Source of the DNA: Brucella pecoris
GTDB taxonomy: Bacteria > Pseudomonadota > Alphaproteobacteria > Rhizobiales > Rhizobiaceae
Assembly: GCF_006376675.1 (NCBI RefSeq)
Contig: NZ_VEWK01000004.1
Span: 310,001-374,000, forward strand
Direction of reading: 5' to 3'
DNA length: 64,000 nucleotides
Under the pieces are notes generated by a model. That model ran no database searches. It saw only the letters and a program-made list of their open reading frames with translations, and was not told the origin of the DNA. Each line of letters begins with the position of its first letter. Position 1 is the stretch's first letter. A program made the position numbers and the translations under genes. Of the stretch, positions 38,115-46,362 are shown in pieces.

Positions 38115-38970
38115 ACACGTAGAAATCGTTGAAATGGCTGCGCGTGATGGCCTGCAGAATGAAAAGCGGTTTGTGCCGACAGCGGACAAGGTCGCACTGA
38201 TCGACCGCCTGTCGGATTGCGGCTATGCCCGCATCGAGGCAACGAGTTTCGTTAGCCCGAAATGGGTGCCGCAACTGGCCGATGCGGGGGAAGTCATGGC
38301 CGGGATTCGCCGCGCCAACGGCGTGCGTTACTCGGTACTCGTGCCCAACATGAAGGGATATGAAGCTGCCGCTGCTGCGAATGTCGATGAGATTGCGGTT
38401 TTCATTTCCGCCTCGGAAGGGTTTTCGAAAGCCAATATCAATTGCACGATTGCCGAAAGCATCGAGCGGCTGTCACCTGTCATCGGCGCTGCCATCAATG
38501 ACGGGCTTGCCATTCGCGGCTATGTGAGCTGCGTGGTCGAATGCCCCTATGACGGGCTGGTGGCCCCGCAAGCGGTTGCCGATGTGACCGAGCAGCTCTT
38601 CTCGCTCGGCTGTCACGAAGTAAGCCTCGGCGACACGATCGGGCGCGGTACGCCGGACAAGGTTGCGGCGATGCTTGACGCGGTGCTGGCCATTGCGCCT
38701 GCACACAGCCTTGCTGGCCATTATCACGACACGGGTGGCCGCGCGCTCGACAATATCCGCATCAGTCTGGAGAAGGGCCTGCGGGTGTTCGATGCTTCGG
38801 TCGGTGGCCTCGGCGGCTGTCCTTTCGCACCGGGCGCCAAGGGCAATGTCGATACGGTTTCCGTCGTCGAGATGCTGCATGAAATGGGTTTTGAAACCGG
38901 CCTTGATCTGAACAAGCTTAGATCGGCGGCCTTGTTCGCTGAGGCGCTGCGTCAGGATAAAGCGGCCTAG
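38107..38970 (+). CDS. mvaB: Hydroxymethylglutaryl-CoA lyase
   Basis: TIM-barrel lyase (287 residues) splitting HMG-CoA into acetoacetate and acetyl-CoA. The N-terminal EMAARDGLQNEK carries the metal-binding Asp, GHYHDTGG the metal histidines, and the active-site loop GGLGGCPFAPGAKGN the catalytic Cys. It overlaps mccA and is followed after eight bases by the hydratase gene, so the leucine genes form one transcript. Confidence 0.95.
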   Translation: MAEHVEIVEMAARDGLQNEKRFVPTADKVALIDRLSDCGYARIEATSFVSPKWVPQLADAGEVMAGIRRANGVRYSVLVPNMKGYEAAAAANVDEIAVFISASEGFSKANINCTIAESIERLSPVIGAAINDGLAIRGYVSCVVECPYDGLVAPQAVADVTEQLFSLGCHEVSLGDTIGRGTPDKVAAMLDAVLAIAPAHSLAGHYHDTGGRALDNIRISLEKGLRVFDASVGGLGGCPFAPGAKGNVDTVSVVEMLHEMGFETGLDLNKLRSAALFAEALRQDKAA

Positions 38971-38978
38971 GGGGATTT

Positions 38979-39773
38979 ATGAGCGCTTTTGAGACAATCG
39001 ATGTTTCGATTGACGCGCGCGGCGTCGCGACACTGGTGCTCAACCGTCCAGAGCAGCACAATGCGCTGTCCGGTCGGATGATCGATGAGCTTCTGACGGC
39101 GACGCTGCATCTGGCGGACAACAAAGCTGTGCGCCTCGTGGTTCTGACCGGCACCGGCGCGAGTTTCTGCGCGGGTGGCGATCTAGGATGGATGCAGGAG
39201 CAGGTGACAGCCACGCGCGCCCAGCGGATTGAAGAAGCGCGCAAGCTCGCCCTCATGCTGAAAGCGCTACGCGATCTGCCAAAACCGCTGATCGGGCGCG
39301 TCAACGGTCAGGCCTATGGTGGCGGTGTGGGTCTCATCAGCGTGTGCGATGCGGCGATCAGCGTTTCCGGCGCGCGCTTCGGGCTGACGGAGACGAAACT
39401 TGGTCTGATACCGGCAACCATCAGCCCCTATGTGGTGGCGCGCATCGGGCAGGCCAATGCGCTGCGCACATTCACGTCCGCCCGCCTTTTCGATGCCGAG
39501 GAGGGGCGGCGCATCGGCCTTCTGCATGAGGTGGTCGAGGCCGAACGTCTCGATGTGGCGATAGAGGCAGAGATCAAACCCTATTTTTCCACCGCGCCCG
39601 CAGCGGTTGCCGCCTCCAAGCGGCTGGTTCATGCGCTGGGCGCACCGATAGACGAGGCCGTCATCGAAATGACGCTGACCCGTCTTGCAGATACATGGGA
39701 AACGCCAGAGGCCGCAGAGGGAATTGCGGCCTTTTTTGCGAAGAAATCACCATCATGGAAGGGAGGGAACTAA
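38979..39773 (+). CDS. Enoyl-CoA hydratase family, probable methylglutaconyl-CoA hydratase
   Basis: Crotonase-family protein of 264 residues. The oxyanion-hole segments are NRPEQHNALSGRM and GTGASFCAGGDLGWM; the second catalytic region is GQAYGGGVGLISVCD, and the typical TETKLGLIPATISPYV follows. Placement at the end of the ivd-mccB-mccA-mvaB series makes hydration of 3-methylglutaconyl-CoA to HMG-CoA the likely job (liuC role). Sequence alone cannot prove the substrate. Confidence 0.88.
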   Translation: MSAFETIDVSIDARGVATLVLNRPEQHNALSGRMIDELLTATLHLADNKAVRLVVLTGTGASFCAGGDLGWMQEQVTATRAQRIEEARKLALMLKALRDLPKPLIGRVNGQAYGGGVGLISVCDAAISVSGARFGLTETKLGLIPATISPYVVARIGQANALRTFTSARLFDAEEGRRIGLLHEVVEAERLDVAIEAEIKPYFSTAPAAVAASKRLVHALGAPIDEAVIEMTLTRLADTWETPEAAEGIAAFFAKKSPSWKGGN

Positions 39774-40097
39774 GACTTTGGGAGGAGCCGTTTTTCGTTG
39801 TAGTTGCGGGCACTTGGCCCCTTGCAATCGGAAGCCGGAAATGCATTCTTATTACATCATGAAAGCTCGCTCCCGTTCTGGAGCATGATTCCGAAAGGGC
39901 GGATGCAATTTCGGATAATATTATGGCTCGGACCTCTTCGATGAGTGGGGAGCGCGCTTTTGGATTGACCCTTTGAGATCATGCGATGAACAAAAGGGAG
40001 GGCCTGGCAATTCGGCAGCGCGGATGCGCTGAGATTTGACCGGCAAGGGTTGTCTCGGGGCCGTCGGAGGACGCTGCCCCACCAAAGGAGAAAAAGA
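39774..40097. other. Intergenic region before the binding-protein gene
   Basis: No credible gene. It contains a degenerate half copy of the palindromic repeat (39880-39925) and, near its right end, a strong AAAGGAG ribosome binding site for the following gene. The promoter of that gene should lie here. Confidence 0.55.
39880..39925. repeat. Degenerate half copy of the palindromic repeat family
   Basis: GGAGCATGATTCCGAAAG ... ATGCAATTTCGGATAATATT keeps the GAGCAT start and the inverted CCGAAA / TTTCGG pair of the first module, but the rest is decayed. Confidence 0.45.
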
Positions 40098-41204
40098 ATG
40101 AACCTGAAACTTCTGTCCAGCGTGGCTTTTGCAGCTACACTCGGCTTTGCCAGCGCTGCTTATGCAGACATCACCATCGGCGTTGTCGCACCGCTGACGG
40201 GTCCTGTCGCCGCTTTCGGTGACCAGGTGAAGAAGGGTGCGGAAACCGCCGTTGAAGTCATCAACAAGGCTGGCGGCATCAAGGGCGAGAAAGTCGTTCT
40301 GAAGTTTGCCGACGATGCCGGCGAACCGAAGCAGGGCGTTTCCGCCGCCAACCAGATCGTCGGCGACGGTATCAAGTTCGTTGTCGGCCCGGTCACGACT
40401 GGCGTTGCCATCCCTGTTTCCGACGTGTTCTCGGAAAACGGCGTCCTGATGGTCACCCCGACCGCCACCGGCCCGGATCTGACTGCACGCAATCTGGAAA
40501 ACGTGTTCCGCACCTGCGGTCGCGATGACCAGCAGGCGGAAGTCATGGCCGACTATGTCCTGAAGAATTTCAAGGACAAGAAGGTCGCCGTGATCCACGA
40601 CAAGGGTGCCTATGGCAAGGGTCTGGCTGACGCCTTCAAGGCTGCGATCAACAAGGGCGGTGTCACCGAAGTTCAATATGATTCGGTTACCCCCGGAGAC
40701 AAGGACTTCAGCGCGCTCGTTTCCAAGCTGAAGGCCGCTGGCACCGAAATCGTCTATTTCGGCGGTTATCATGCCGAGGGCGGTCTTCTGTCGCGTCAGT
40801 TGCATGATGCTGGCATGCAGGCGCTGGTACTCGGCGGTGAAGGCCTGTCCAACACCGAATATTGGGCAATCGGCGGCACCAATGCGCAGGGTACGCTGTT
40901 CACCAATGCCAAGGACGCCACCAAGAACCCGGCTTCCAAGGATGCTATCGAGGCGCTCAAGGCCAAGGGCATCCCGGCTGAAGCCTTCACCATGAACGCT
41001 TATGCCGCTGTGGAAGTCATCAAGGCTGGTATCGAGAGCGCCGGTTCGGCTGACGATTCCGCTGCGGTTGCCAAGGCGCTGCATGACGGCAAGCCGATCG
41101 AAACCGCTATCGGCACGCTGACCTATGGCGCAAGCGGCGATCTCAGCTCGCCGAGCTTCGACATCTTCAAGTGGGATGACGGCAAGATCGTCGGCCTCGA
41201 ATAA
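40098..41204 (+). CDS. Branched-chain amino acid ABC transporter substrate-binding protein (LivJ/BraC type)
   Basis: Periplasmic binding protein of 368 residues with a Sec signal ending at AYA near residue 22. The mature N-terminus [20 protein letters not shown] and segments [19 protein letters not shown] and [17 protein letters not shown] identify the LivJ/BraC family. AAAGGAG lies seven bases before ATG 40098; an earlier in-frame start lacks such a site. No permease or ATPase genes are near, so it must work with components encoded elsewhere. It follows the leucine catabolic genes, which suggests but does not prove a branched-chain ligand. Confidence 0.92.
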   Translation: MNLKLLSSVAFAATLGFASAAYADITIGVVAPLTGPVAAFGDQVKKGAETAVEVINKAGGIKGEKVVLKFADDAGEPKQGVSAANQIVGDGIKFVVGPVTTGVAIPVSDVFSENGVLMVTPTATGPDLTARNLENVFRTCGRDDQQAEVMADYVLKNFKDKKVAVIHDKGAYGKGLADAFKAAINKGGVTEVQYDSVTPGDKDFSALVSKLKAAGTEIVYFGGYHAEGGLLSRQLHDAGMQALVLGGEGLSNTEYWAIGGTNAQGTLFTNAKDATKNPASKDAIEALKAKGIPAEAFTMNAYAAVEVIKAGIESAGSADDSAAVAKALHDGKPIETAIGTLTYGASGDLSSPSFDIFKWDDGKIVGLE

Positions 41205-41224
41205 GATCATTGCCTTGAGATAGA

Positions 41225-41254
41225 AAAACGCCGGGGTTTATCCCCGGCGTTTTG
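41225..41254. terminator. Bidirectional rho-independent terminator
   Basis: Stem AACGCCGGGG / CCCCGGCGTT with a 5-base loop, preceded by A residues and followed by T residues. It lies between the convergent binding-protein gene and the phosphatase-like gene and can serve both. Confidence 0.88.
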
Positions 41255-41275
41255 CGTTTGGGACGTGCGACGCCG

Positions 41276-41869
41276 TCAGGAGCCAGTATAGCCCAGTTCC
41301 GCTTCGATGGCCTCGAATGTCTTTTCCATCACGTAGGTTGGACTGAGCGGAAAACCGAAATGCCCGTAGGCGATGGACATTTGCCGTTCGGCCTTGCTTT
41401 CGCTGCCCTTCGCCACCGCAGCCACATAGAGCGCCGCAGCCAGGCCGGTGCGGTCGGCGCCGGATTTGCAATGGATGAGAACCGGCTTTTCCGCATTCTG
41501 CATCAGGGCGATAAGCTGTCTGGTTTGTGCGGGGTTTAACTGTCGTCTAGACGACATTTCGAAATCGGCGTGCTTGATGCCAAGCGTCTTTGCGGCTGCG
41601 ATCTCTTCATCATACCATTTCGAGCCGGGTTCGGGGCCGCGCAGGTTGATGATGGTCTTGATGCCGTAGAGCTTCTGCAAGGAAGCGATGCGCGCCGGGT
41701 CTGGCTGGTTGGAACGATAAGCCTGCCCGTCGATGATGGTGTGAACATTGCCCTTATATTGCAGCGTATAGAGATAGCCGCCCATGATGCTCGATCCGAT
41801 AAGCAGCCCAAGCCCGGCCAGCCGGGCATAGCTAAAGGACCATTCAACGTATTTCCGAAAGAACGACAT
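41276..41869 (-). CDS. Membrane-anchored dual-specificity / tyrosine phosphatase-like protein
   Basis: This 197-residue protein has an N-terminal membrane segment (about residues 15-35, ARLAGLGLLIGSSIMGGYLY) and a cysteine-phosphatase domain with the loop HCKSGADRTG (HCxxGxxR). The early motif IINLRGPEPGSKWYDEE is typical of bacterial DSP-like proteins; a conserved general acid Asp could lie near DFEMSS. ATG 41869 has GAGG six bases upstream. Whether it acts on protein, lipid or nucleotide phosphate cannot be told. Confidence 0.83.
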   Translation of the reverse strand: MSFFRKYVEWSFSYARLAGLGLLIGSSIMGGYLYTLQYKGNVHTIIDGQAYRSNQPDPARIASLQKLYGIKTIINLRGPEPGSKWYDEEIAAAKTLGIKHADFEMSSRRQLNPAQTRQLIALMQNAEKPVLIHCKSGADRTGLAAALYVAAVAKGSESKAERQMSIAYGHFGFPLSPTYVMEKTFEAIEAELGYTGS

Positions 41870-42173
41870 AGGGGCCTCATTCAAACGCAAGTAAATAATA
41901 AAATATAGCTGGCTGGAAATTTCTTCTTGGCTTTCGGATAGAATATACTAAGATTTAGACTTAATCTTGTTCGAAAGAAGAAGATATTTCATTTGTTCTG
42001 TTTGAGTTATTTGTAAAATTTCCCTGGGATGCGTGCGGGAACAATGTTGGGGGCAACATCTGTGTCAGTTCGTGGTGTCGGTAAATTGCGTTGGATTTTC
42101 GGGGCTTAAGCTTCGGTTAACCATGACCGTTTAATCTATGACCATGTGTTGGGGCAGCTAGCGGAGCAGGTTT
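41870..42173. other. AT-rich intergenic region
   Basis: About 300 bases between divergent genes, clearly AT-richer than coding neighbours on its left half. It must contain promoters for both directions. A small inverted pair AAGATT / AATCTT occurs near 41950. No gene seen. Confidence 0.5.
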
Positions 42174-42374
42174 ATGCAGCGCTACAGATTTGACGATAAA
42201 CGAATTCTGATTGAGGCGATTGTTGAGTTACTCAACCGGGGCGTAGAGCCCGACGAACTCGATCTTGTACTGAGCCGGATCGGTCCGGTCGATCTTGATT
42301 TGATGCGGCAATGCCTGATCGAGGTGTGGAATTACAACCATCCCGATCTGGCAGAAACACCAATGGCGGCCTGA
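42174..42374 (+). CDS. Small hypothetical protein
   Basis: A 66-residue frame with GGAG seven bases before its ATG and good codon use: it begins MQRYRFDDKRILIEAIVE and appears wholly helical (LLNRGVEPDELDLVLSRIG). No known domain recognised. Its size, composition and ribosome binding site support a real gene, but function is unknown. Confidence 0.55.
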   Translation: MQRYRFDDKRILIEAIVELLNRGVEPDELDLVLSRIGPVDLDLMRQCLIEVWNYNHPDLAETPMAA

Positions 42375-43122
42375 ACGACCTGTTCTGCGGCCCGCTGGGT
42401 GCAAAGCATCGCGGCATCGCGGCAAACCTGCACCCAAGCCGATGACGGCTTGGCAAAGAAACGTTTCGAGTAAAGGCGCTGATCGCGCGGACGGTCGGTT
42501 GCCAACCGTATCTGTCGGGCGATGGATCGGGGTGTTTGAAGCGGGAAATATAGACGTCAACCTGCAGAAGCGGGTTTGACGGGAATAGAATTGGGCGTGC
42601 AAGAGACGCCTATCGGGCGAATACGGCAGTTTCAGGCGACGGTTTGTGTGCCGGGACTGTCGGGGCAGGGCCGGATTGAACCGGTTTTGGAGCAATCTGG
42701 CCACTGCCCGCAATGTCATATTCCTGAAATGCAGACGGGTTATATTCATCTGCATATCGGGAATTCACTTGGGATCGCGACCACGGATGTACTGGCGTAA
42801 CTCAGGTGAAAGCGGAAGGTCGGGTTCAACCCGGCCTTTTTCGCTTTTGGAATGTCGCTGAAAGGCGCGAGATACATGCACTGGGGACCGGTCCGGTCCG
42901 AGCAGATAAGTCCACGTCAAAAAAGAGTTCGAATACTAACGGCAGGCTAGTTTCAGCGGGGTTTGACCCGAGAAATGGCTTCCGATGCTGATCCTGATGT
43001 TGTTCCGTTCCACCGGATGTAGCGGAAGCATTTTCTCTGTTTGATAAATACCGTATGAGAGAGGTTGCACGCCGCCATTTCCAGAGGCGGCGCGATGCTG
43101 TTTTCAATCACGGAAACCGTTC
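42375..43122. other. Long stretch without a convincing gene
   Basis: About 750 bases. Short frames occur on both strands but none has a recognisable product, good start or consistent codon use. A clear plus-strand terminator lies at 42812-42847, so something is probably transcribed here, perhaps a long 3' region of the preceding small gene or an untranslated RNA. A GC hairpin with stem CGCCGCC / GGCGGCG occurs near 43069-43091. Confidence 0.5.
42812..42847 (+). terminator. Rho-independent terminator
   Basis: Stem AAGGTCGGGTT / AACCCGGCCTT (one mismatch pair) followed by TTTTCGCTTTT. It is about 440 bases beyond the small gene at 42174-42374. Confidence 0.75.
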
Positions 43123-43431
43123 ATGATACGTCATATCGTTCTCATCAAATTCAGGCCGGAACTTGAAGCCGCGCAGATCGAAGAAAAACTGCAGGCAGTT
43201 GTGGCCCTCAAGGGCAAAATCGGCGGCATCCTGTCCATCACGGCTGGCGAAAACAACAGCCCGGAAAGTCTCGAAAAGGGATTCCGGCACGGTTTCGTCG
43301 TCGATTTCACGGATGGCGCGGCGCGGGATGCTTATCTTCCGCATCCAGAACACGCGAAGGTTGGCAAAAGCCTTGTCGAAGCAGCCGACGGCGGCATCGA
43401 AGGGATACTGGTTTTCGACTACGCGATCTGA
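43123..43431 (+). CDS. Dabb (stress responsive A/B barrel) domain protein
   Basis: A 102-residue single-domain protein starting MIRHIVLIKFRPELEAAQIE, the typical Dabb opening, with GFVVDFTDGAARDAYLPHPEH containing the conserved HPxH. These dimeric alpha-beta barrels are found in stress proteins and some enzymes; the function is unknown. It converges with the molybdopterin-binding gene. Confidence 0.85.
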   Translation: MIRHIVLIKFRPELEAAQIEEKLQAVVALKGKIGGILSITAGENNSPESLEKGFRHGFVVDFTDGAARDAYLPHPEHAKVGKSLVEAADGGIEGILVFDYAI

Positions 43432-43467
43432 GGTTTGCTGAAGCCGTGCATTGCGCGACGATGCAGG

Positions 43468-44427
43468 CTACAGCACCAGTCCGCCCACCCCCATCCGGGA
43501 AAGGTCGTCGGCAGAAAGCGCAATCCCCGCCATCAGGCGATCCAGCACCCAGTCGAGGCTGTTTTCGCGGGCGCTACGGGCCGAGCCGGGGGCCGCGACA
43601 ATATATTTGCCGTCACGCTGGCCAAGAACCAGCAGATTGCCGGGATCGACCGGCATGCCGATGCGCAGGATTTCGCCGCCTGAAATACGGATCGATTGCG
43701 GTACGATATCCGCCTCGTCCGCGACAGCCGAAGCGCTGAAAATCACGATAATGTCGCAGGCCGGGCTGACATCCGCGATTGCCACCGCCAGTGCGGACTG
43801 ATCGTGTGCGACGCGTTTTTCGCAAACAAGCGTCCCACCATTTCGGACAGCGCGCTTTTCCATCAGTTCGCGCGTCTTCTCCAGAACCGTTTCGCGTATT
43901 GAGGGGAGGCGCGACTGGATCAGCCCGATTCGTAAACCGTTGAAAGAGTAGACATGAAGTGCCGGTTGTCTATCAAGGCCGATCTCCTGCAACAGGGTCT
44001 CCGGCACGGCGAAAGGAATGATCTTGACGGTGGCGATCATCTGCCCGGCTTCCACCCGCATATGATTGCGCAGCGTCGCGACGGAAATACGCACATCATG
44101 CGCATTGACCGTATCGATACGGTCGATATCGGCAGAAAATACGCCGTTTCGCCGGGCATGGAGGTTGACCCGCCCGGTTGTGGCATTGCCGATCTCTATC
44201 TCGGCGGAAGCAAGCACGCGCCCGATGGTGAGGGCTGCCTCATCCTCGCCGATGTCCCCTTTTTCCAGACGCGCGGCCAGAACCGAACCTATGCCTGCCT
44301 CTCGCAGCAGAGCGAGATTGAGGGCATCGAGAACTGTGCCTTTGCGTAAAGTGAGCGCGCCTGCCGTGATCGCATAGCCGAGAATTGTTCCTTCGGCTTC
44401 ATCGAGCGGCATTTCGGCAAATATCAT
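43468..44427 (-). CDS. Molybdopterin-binding protein (MoaB/MogA-like domain)
   Basis: About 319 residues. The N-terminal part resembles the MoeA-like region (MPLDEAEGTILGYAI) and the C-terminal half has a MoCF_biosynth domain, with CDIIVIFSASAVADEADIVP where MogA/MoeA proteins have their substrate loop, and IRISGGEILRIGMPVDPGN. It is likely to handle molybdopterin or its adenylate in Mo-cofactor synthesis. The final cleft motif GGxSxG is altered (SASAVADE). ATG 44427 follows a G-rich ribosome binding site; a TTG at 44439 is less likely. Confidence 0.75.
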   Translation of the reverse strand: MIFAEMPLDEAEGTILGYAITAGALTLRKGTVLDALNLALLREAGIGSVLAARLEKGDIGEDEAALTIGRVLASAEIEIGNATTGRVNLHARRNGVFSADIDRIDTVNAHDVRISVATLRNHMRVEAGQMIATVKIIPFAVPETLLQEIGLDRQPALHVYSFNGLRIGLIQSRLPSIRETVLEKTRELMEKRAVRNGGTLVCEKRVAHDQSALAVAIADVSPACDIIVIFSASAVADEADIVPQSIRISGGEILRIGMPVDPGNLLVLGQRDGKYIVAAPGSARSARENSLDWVLDRLMAGIALSADDLSRMGVGGLVL

Positions 44428-44459
44428 TTCTCCCCCCAATTCCCTCGCAGCTCTTTCAA

Positions 44460-44517
44460 TAGAGCATCTCCAATGATTCAGGAAAACAGGAAATGTTCCA
44501 GATCGAAACGCCCTCTA
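44460..44517. repeat. Half copy of the palindromic repeat family
   Basis: TAGAGCATCTCCAATGATTC and AACAGGAAATGTTCCAGATC then GAAACGCCCTCTA match the second module of the copies at 4173-4279 and 61192-61264. Confidence 0.65.
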
Positions 44518-44620
44518 ATACCAAAGTCCATTGAGTGAAACTCAATGGACTTTGGTTAAGCCCGAGTGGCGATTGAACTTTTTCAAGGCGTGATGCGTTA
44601 GCATCTCAGCGCCTTGGTAT
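44517..44620. repeat. Inverted-repeat element with perfect 16-bp arms
   Basis: ACCAAAGTCCATTGAG (44520-44535), loop TGAAA, CTCAATGGACTTTGGT (44541-44556). A second level of symmetry is ATACCAA at the left edge and TTGGTAT near 44614-44620. Size and symmetry resemble a small non-autonomous element; no transposase is present. Confidence 0.65.
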
Positions 44621-45225
44621 AAGCATACAAAGCGCTGAGGATAAACCGTTCTTCGCTGCCCGTCATTTTTACCGGTCGCGCATCAATGAAACGGTGGAGG
44701 TGGATCAGGGCAGTTGCCTGAAAGCCGGTGAATTACATAAGTATCTTCAAATTTACCCGCATAATTTGCGGTGACTCCGGTAAATTTCCATCACAATCCC
44801 GTTTATTCGGGGGCAGACGGCGGTTTTCATCTTGCAAACCCCATCCTTTGGGCCTATTCGCTCCGCCGCGTCTGACGGTTGGCTATATTTCGAGAAAATC
44901 CGTCAGGGCGTTGATCCTTTAGATACTCGGCCTTTGATATCCGGCCTCTGATACACTGATCGTTGGATTTATCGCATTACGCATTGCCCGAGATGTGGCT
45001 TGAGAGGCGGCCCAAGACATCGCCGCATCTGCGATCAGGCCGGATTATTTATGCAAAATGCCTGTTTTTGGGCGCGACATTACGATCCAGTACAATTTTC
45101 GTCAGGCACGTGACAAACGGGATTATTCGTTATAACGGTATTTTTGGAAATTTCAGAATTTACCGAAATCTAGGAAATGACGCATGCGCCGGAGATGACA
45201 CTCTGCGCGCAGGATGGAAAGACAA

Positions 45226-46233
45226 ATGAAACACGGCACCCCCCGGACGATCGTTTCGTTCGCCGTCTTGGCCCTCACGGCGTTTCTCGCCGGCTGCGAG
45301 AACCAGGTCCTGCTCTCCCCGAAAGGGGAAGTCGGCGTGGCAGAACGCGATCTCATCCTTTTTGCGACCGGCATCATGCTGCTCGTCGTGCTTCCCGTCA
45401 TCTTCATGACGCTGTATTTCGCATGGAAGTACCGCGCCTCGAATGAGAAGGCGGATTACCAGCCCGACTGGCACCACTCGACCAAGATCGAGCTTGCCGT
45501 CTGGCTCATCCCGATGGCAATCATTGTCGTTCTGGGCACGGTGACCTGGATCAGCACGCACAAGCTCGATCCGTATCGCCCGCTGGAATCGAACGCGAAG
45601 CCGATCAATGTCGAAGTCGTCGCGCTCGACTGGAAATGGCTTTTCATCTATCCGGATCAGGGCATCGCCACCGTCAACGAGATGGCAATGCCGGTCGATG
45701 TGCCGGTCAACTTCAAGCTGACCTCCAGCAACATCATGAATTCCTTCTTCATTCCGCAGCTCGGCAGTCAGGTCTACACCATGCCGAGCATGCAGACGAA
45801 GCTGCATCTGGTTGCCAATCATGCAGGCGAATTCGACGGTATCTCCGCCAACTATAGCGGTCAGGGCTTTGCCCAGATGCGCTTCAAGGCGCATGCTTAT
45901 AATCAGGCCGACTTCGACAAGTGGGTGGCTGATGTGAAGGCCAAGGCGAATGGCGAAGAGCTGAGCCGCGACCGTTACGCCTCGCTGGTGCAGCCGAGCG
46001 AGAAGGTTCCGCCGCAGTTCTTCACCTTCAGTGACCAGGCGCTGTTCCACAACATCGTGAACCGCTGCTGGGACGGCAAGTCCGTCTGCATGGATGACGA
46101 AATGCATCGTCAACAGATGATCCGCGAAGCGCGCGCAAATCTGCGCAAGTCTTCGCCTGTCGATTTCAGCCAGTGGGCAAGCGACATCATCTGCGCAGTC
46201 CAGCCGCAGCGCCTCTCGCAGCTCGAAAATTGA
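45226..46233 (+). CDS. cyoA: Cytochrome o ubiquinol oxidase subunit II
   Basis: Lipoprotein subunit (335 residues) of the proton-pumping bo-type quinol oxidase. The lipobox LAGC puts the lipidated Cys at residue 24; two membrane segments follow (IMLLVVLPVIFMTLYFAWKY and LIPMAIIVVLGTVTW), then a periplasmic cupredoxin domain that lacks CuA ligands, as expected for a quinol oxidase. ATG 45226 has GGAAA five bases upstream; ATG 45214 has no spacing for a site. Confidence 0.95.
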   Translation: MKHGTPRTIVSFAVLALTAFLAGCENQVLLSPKGEVGVAERDLILFATGIMLLVVLPVIFMTLYFAWKYRASNEKADYQPDWHHSTKIELAVWLIPMAIIVVLGTVTWISTHKLDPYRPLESNAKPINVEVVALDWKWLFIYPDQGIATVNEMAMPVDVPVNFKLTSSNIMNSFFIPQLGSQVYTMPSMQTKLHLVANHAGEFDGISANYSGQGFAQMRFKAHAYNQADFDKWVADVKAKANGEELSRDRYASLVQPSEKVPPQFFTFSDQALFHNIVNRCWDGKSVCMDDEMHRQQMIREARANLRKSSPVDFSQWASDIICAVQPQRLSQLEN

Positions 46234-46362
46234 TGTGCCGATTGGCCCGTGACCTCGGATGAGGTCGCGGCCATCCGCATTCAGTCCCTTGTTTCACGCG
46301 GTTCCGGAATGAAAGCCATTGTCGGCCCTCCCGGAACCGCTCCAATCGAAGCGTGATAAAAA

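Larger units (their letters stand above)
44428..45225. other. Long intergenic region upstream of cyoA
   Basis: About 800 bases without a convincing gene. The left 190 bases hold a half copy of the palindromic repeat (44460-44517) and a separate inverted-repeat element (44517-44620). The right half is AT-rich and must hold the cyo promoter; an 88-codon frame at 44963-45229 has no recognisable product. Confidence 0.6.

Noticed and set aside
44963..45229. 88-codon frame before cyoA
   Set aside because: Overlaps the cyoA start, AT-rich and without recognisable product or ribosome binding site.
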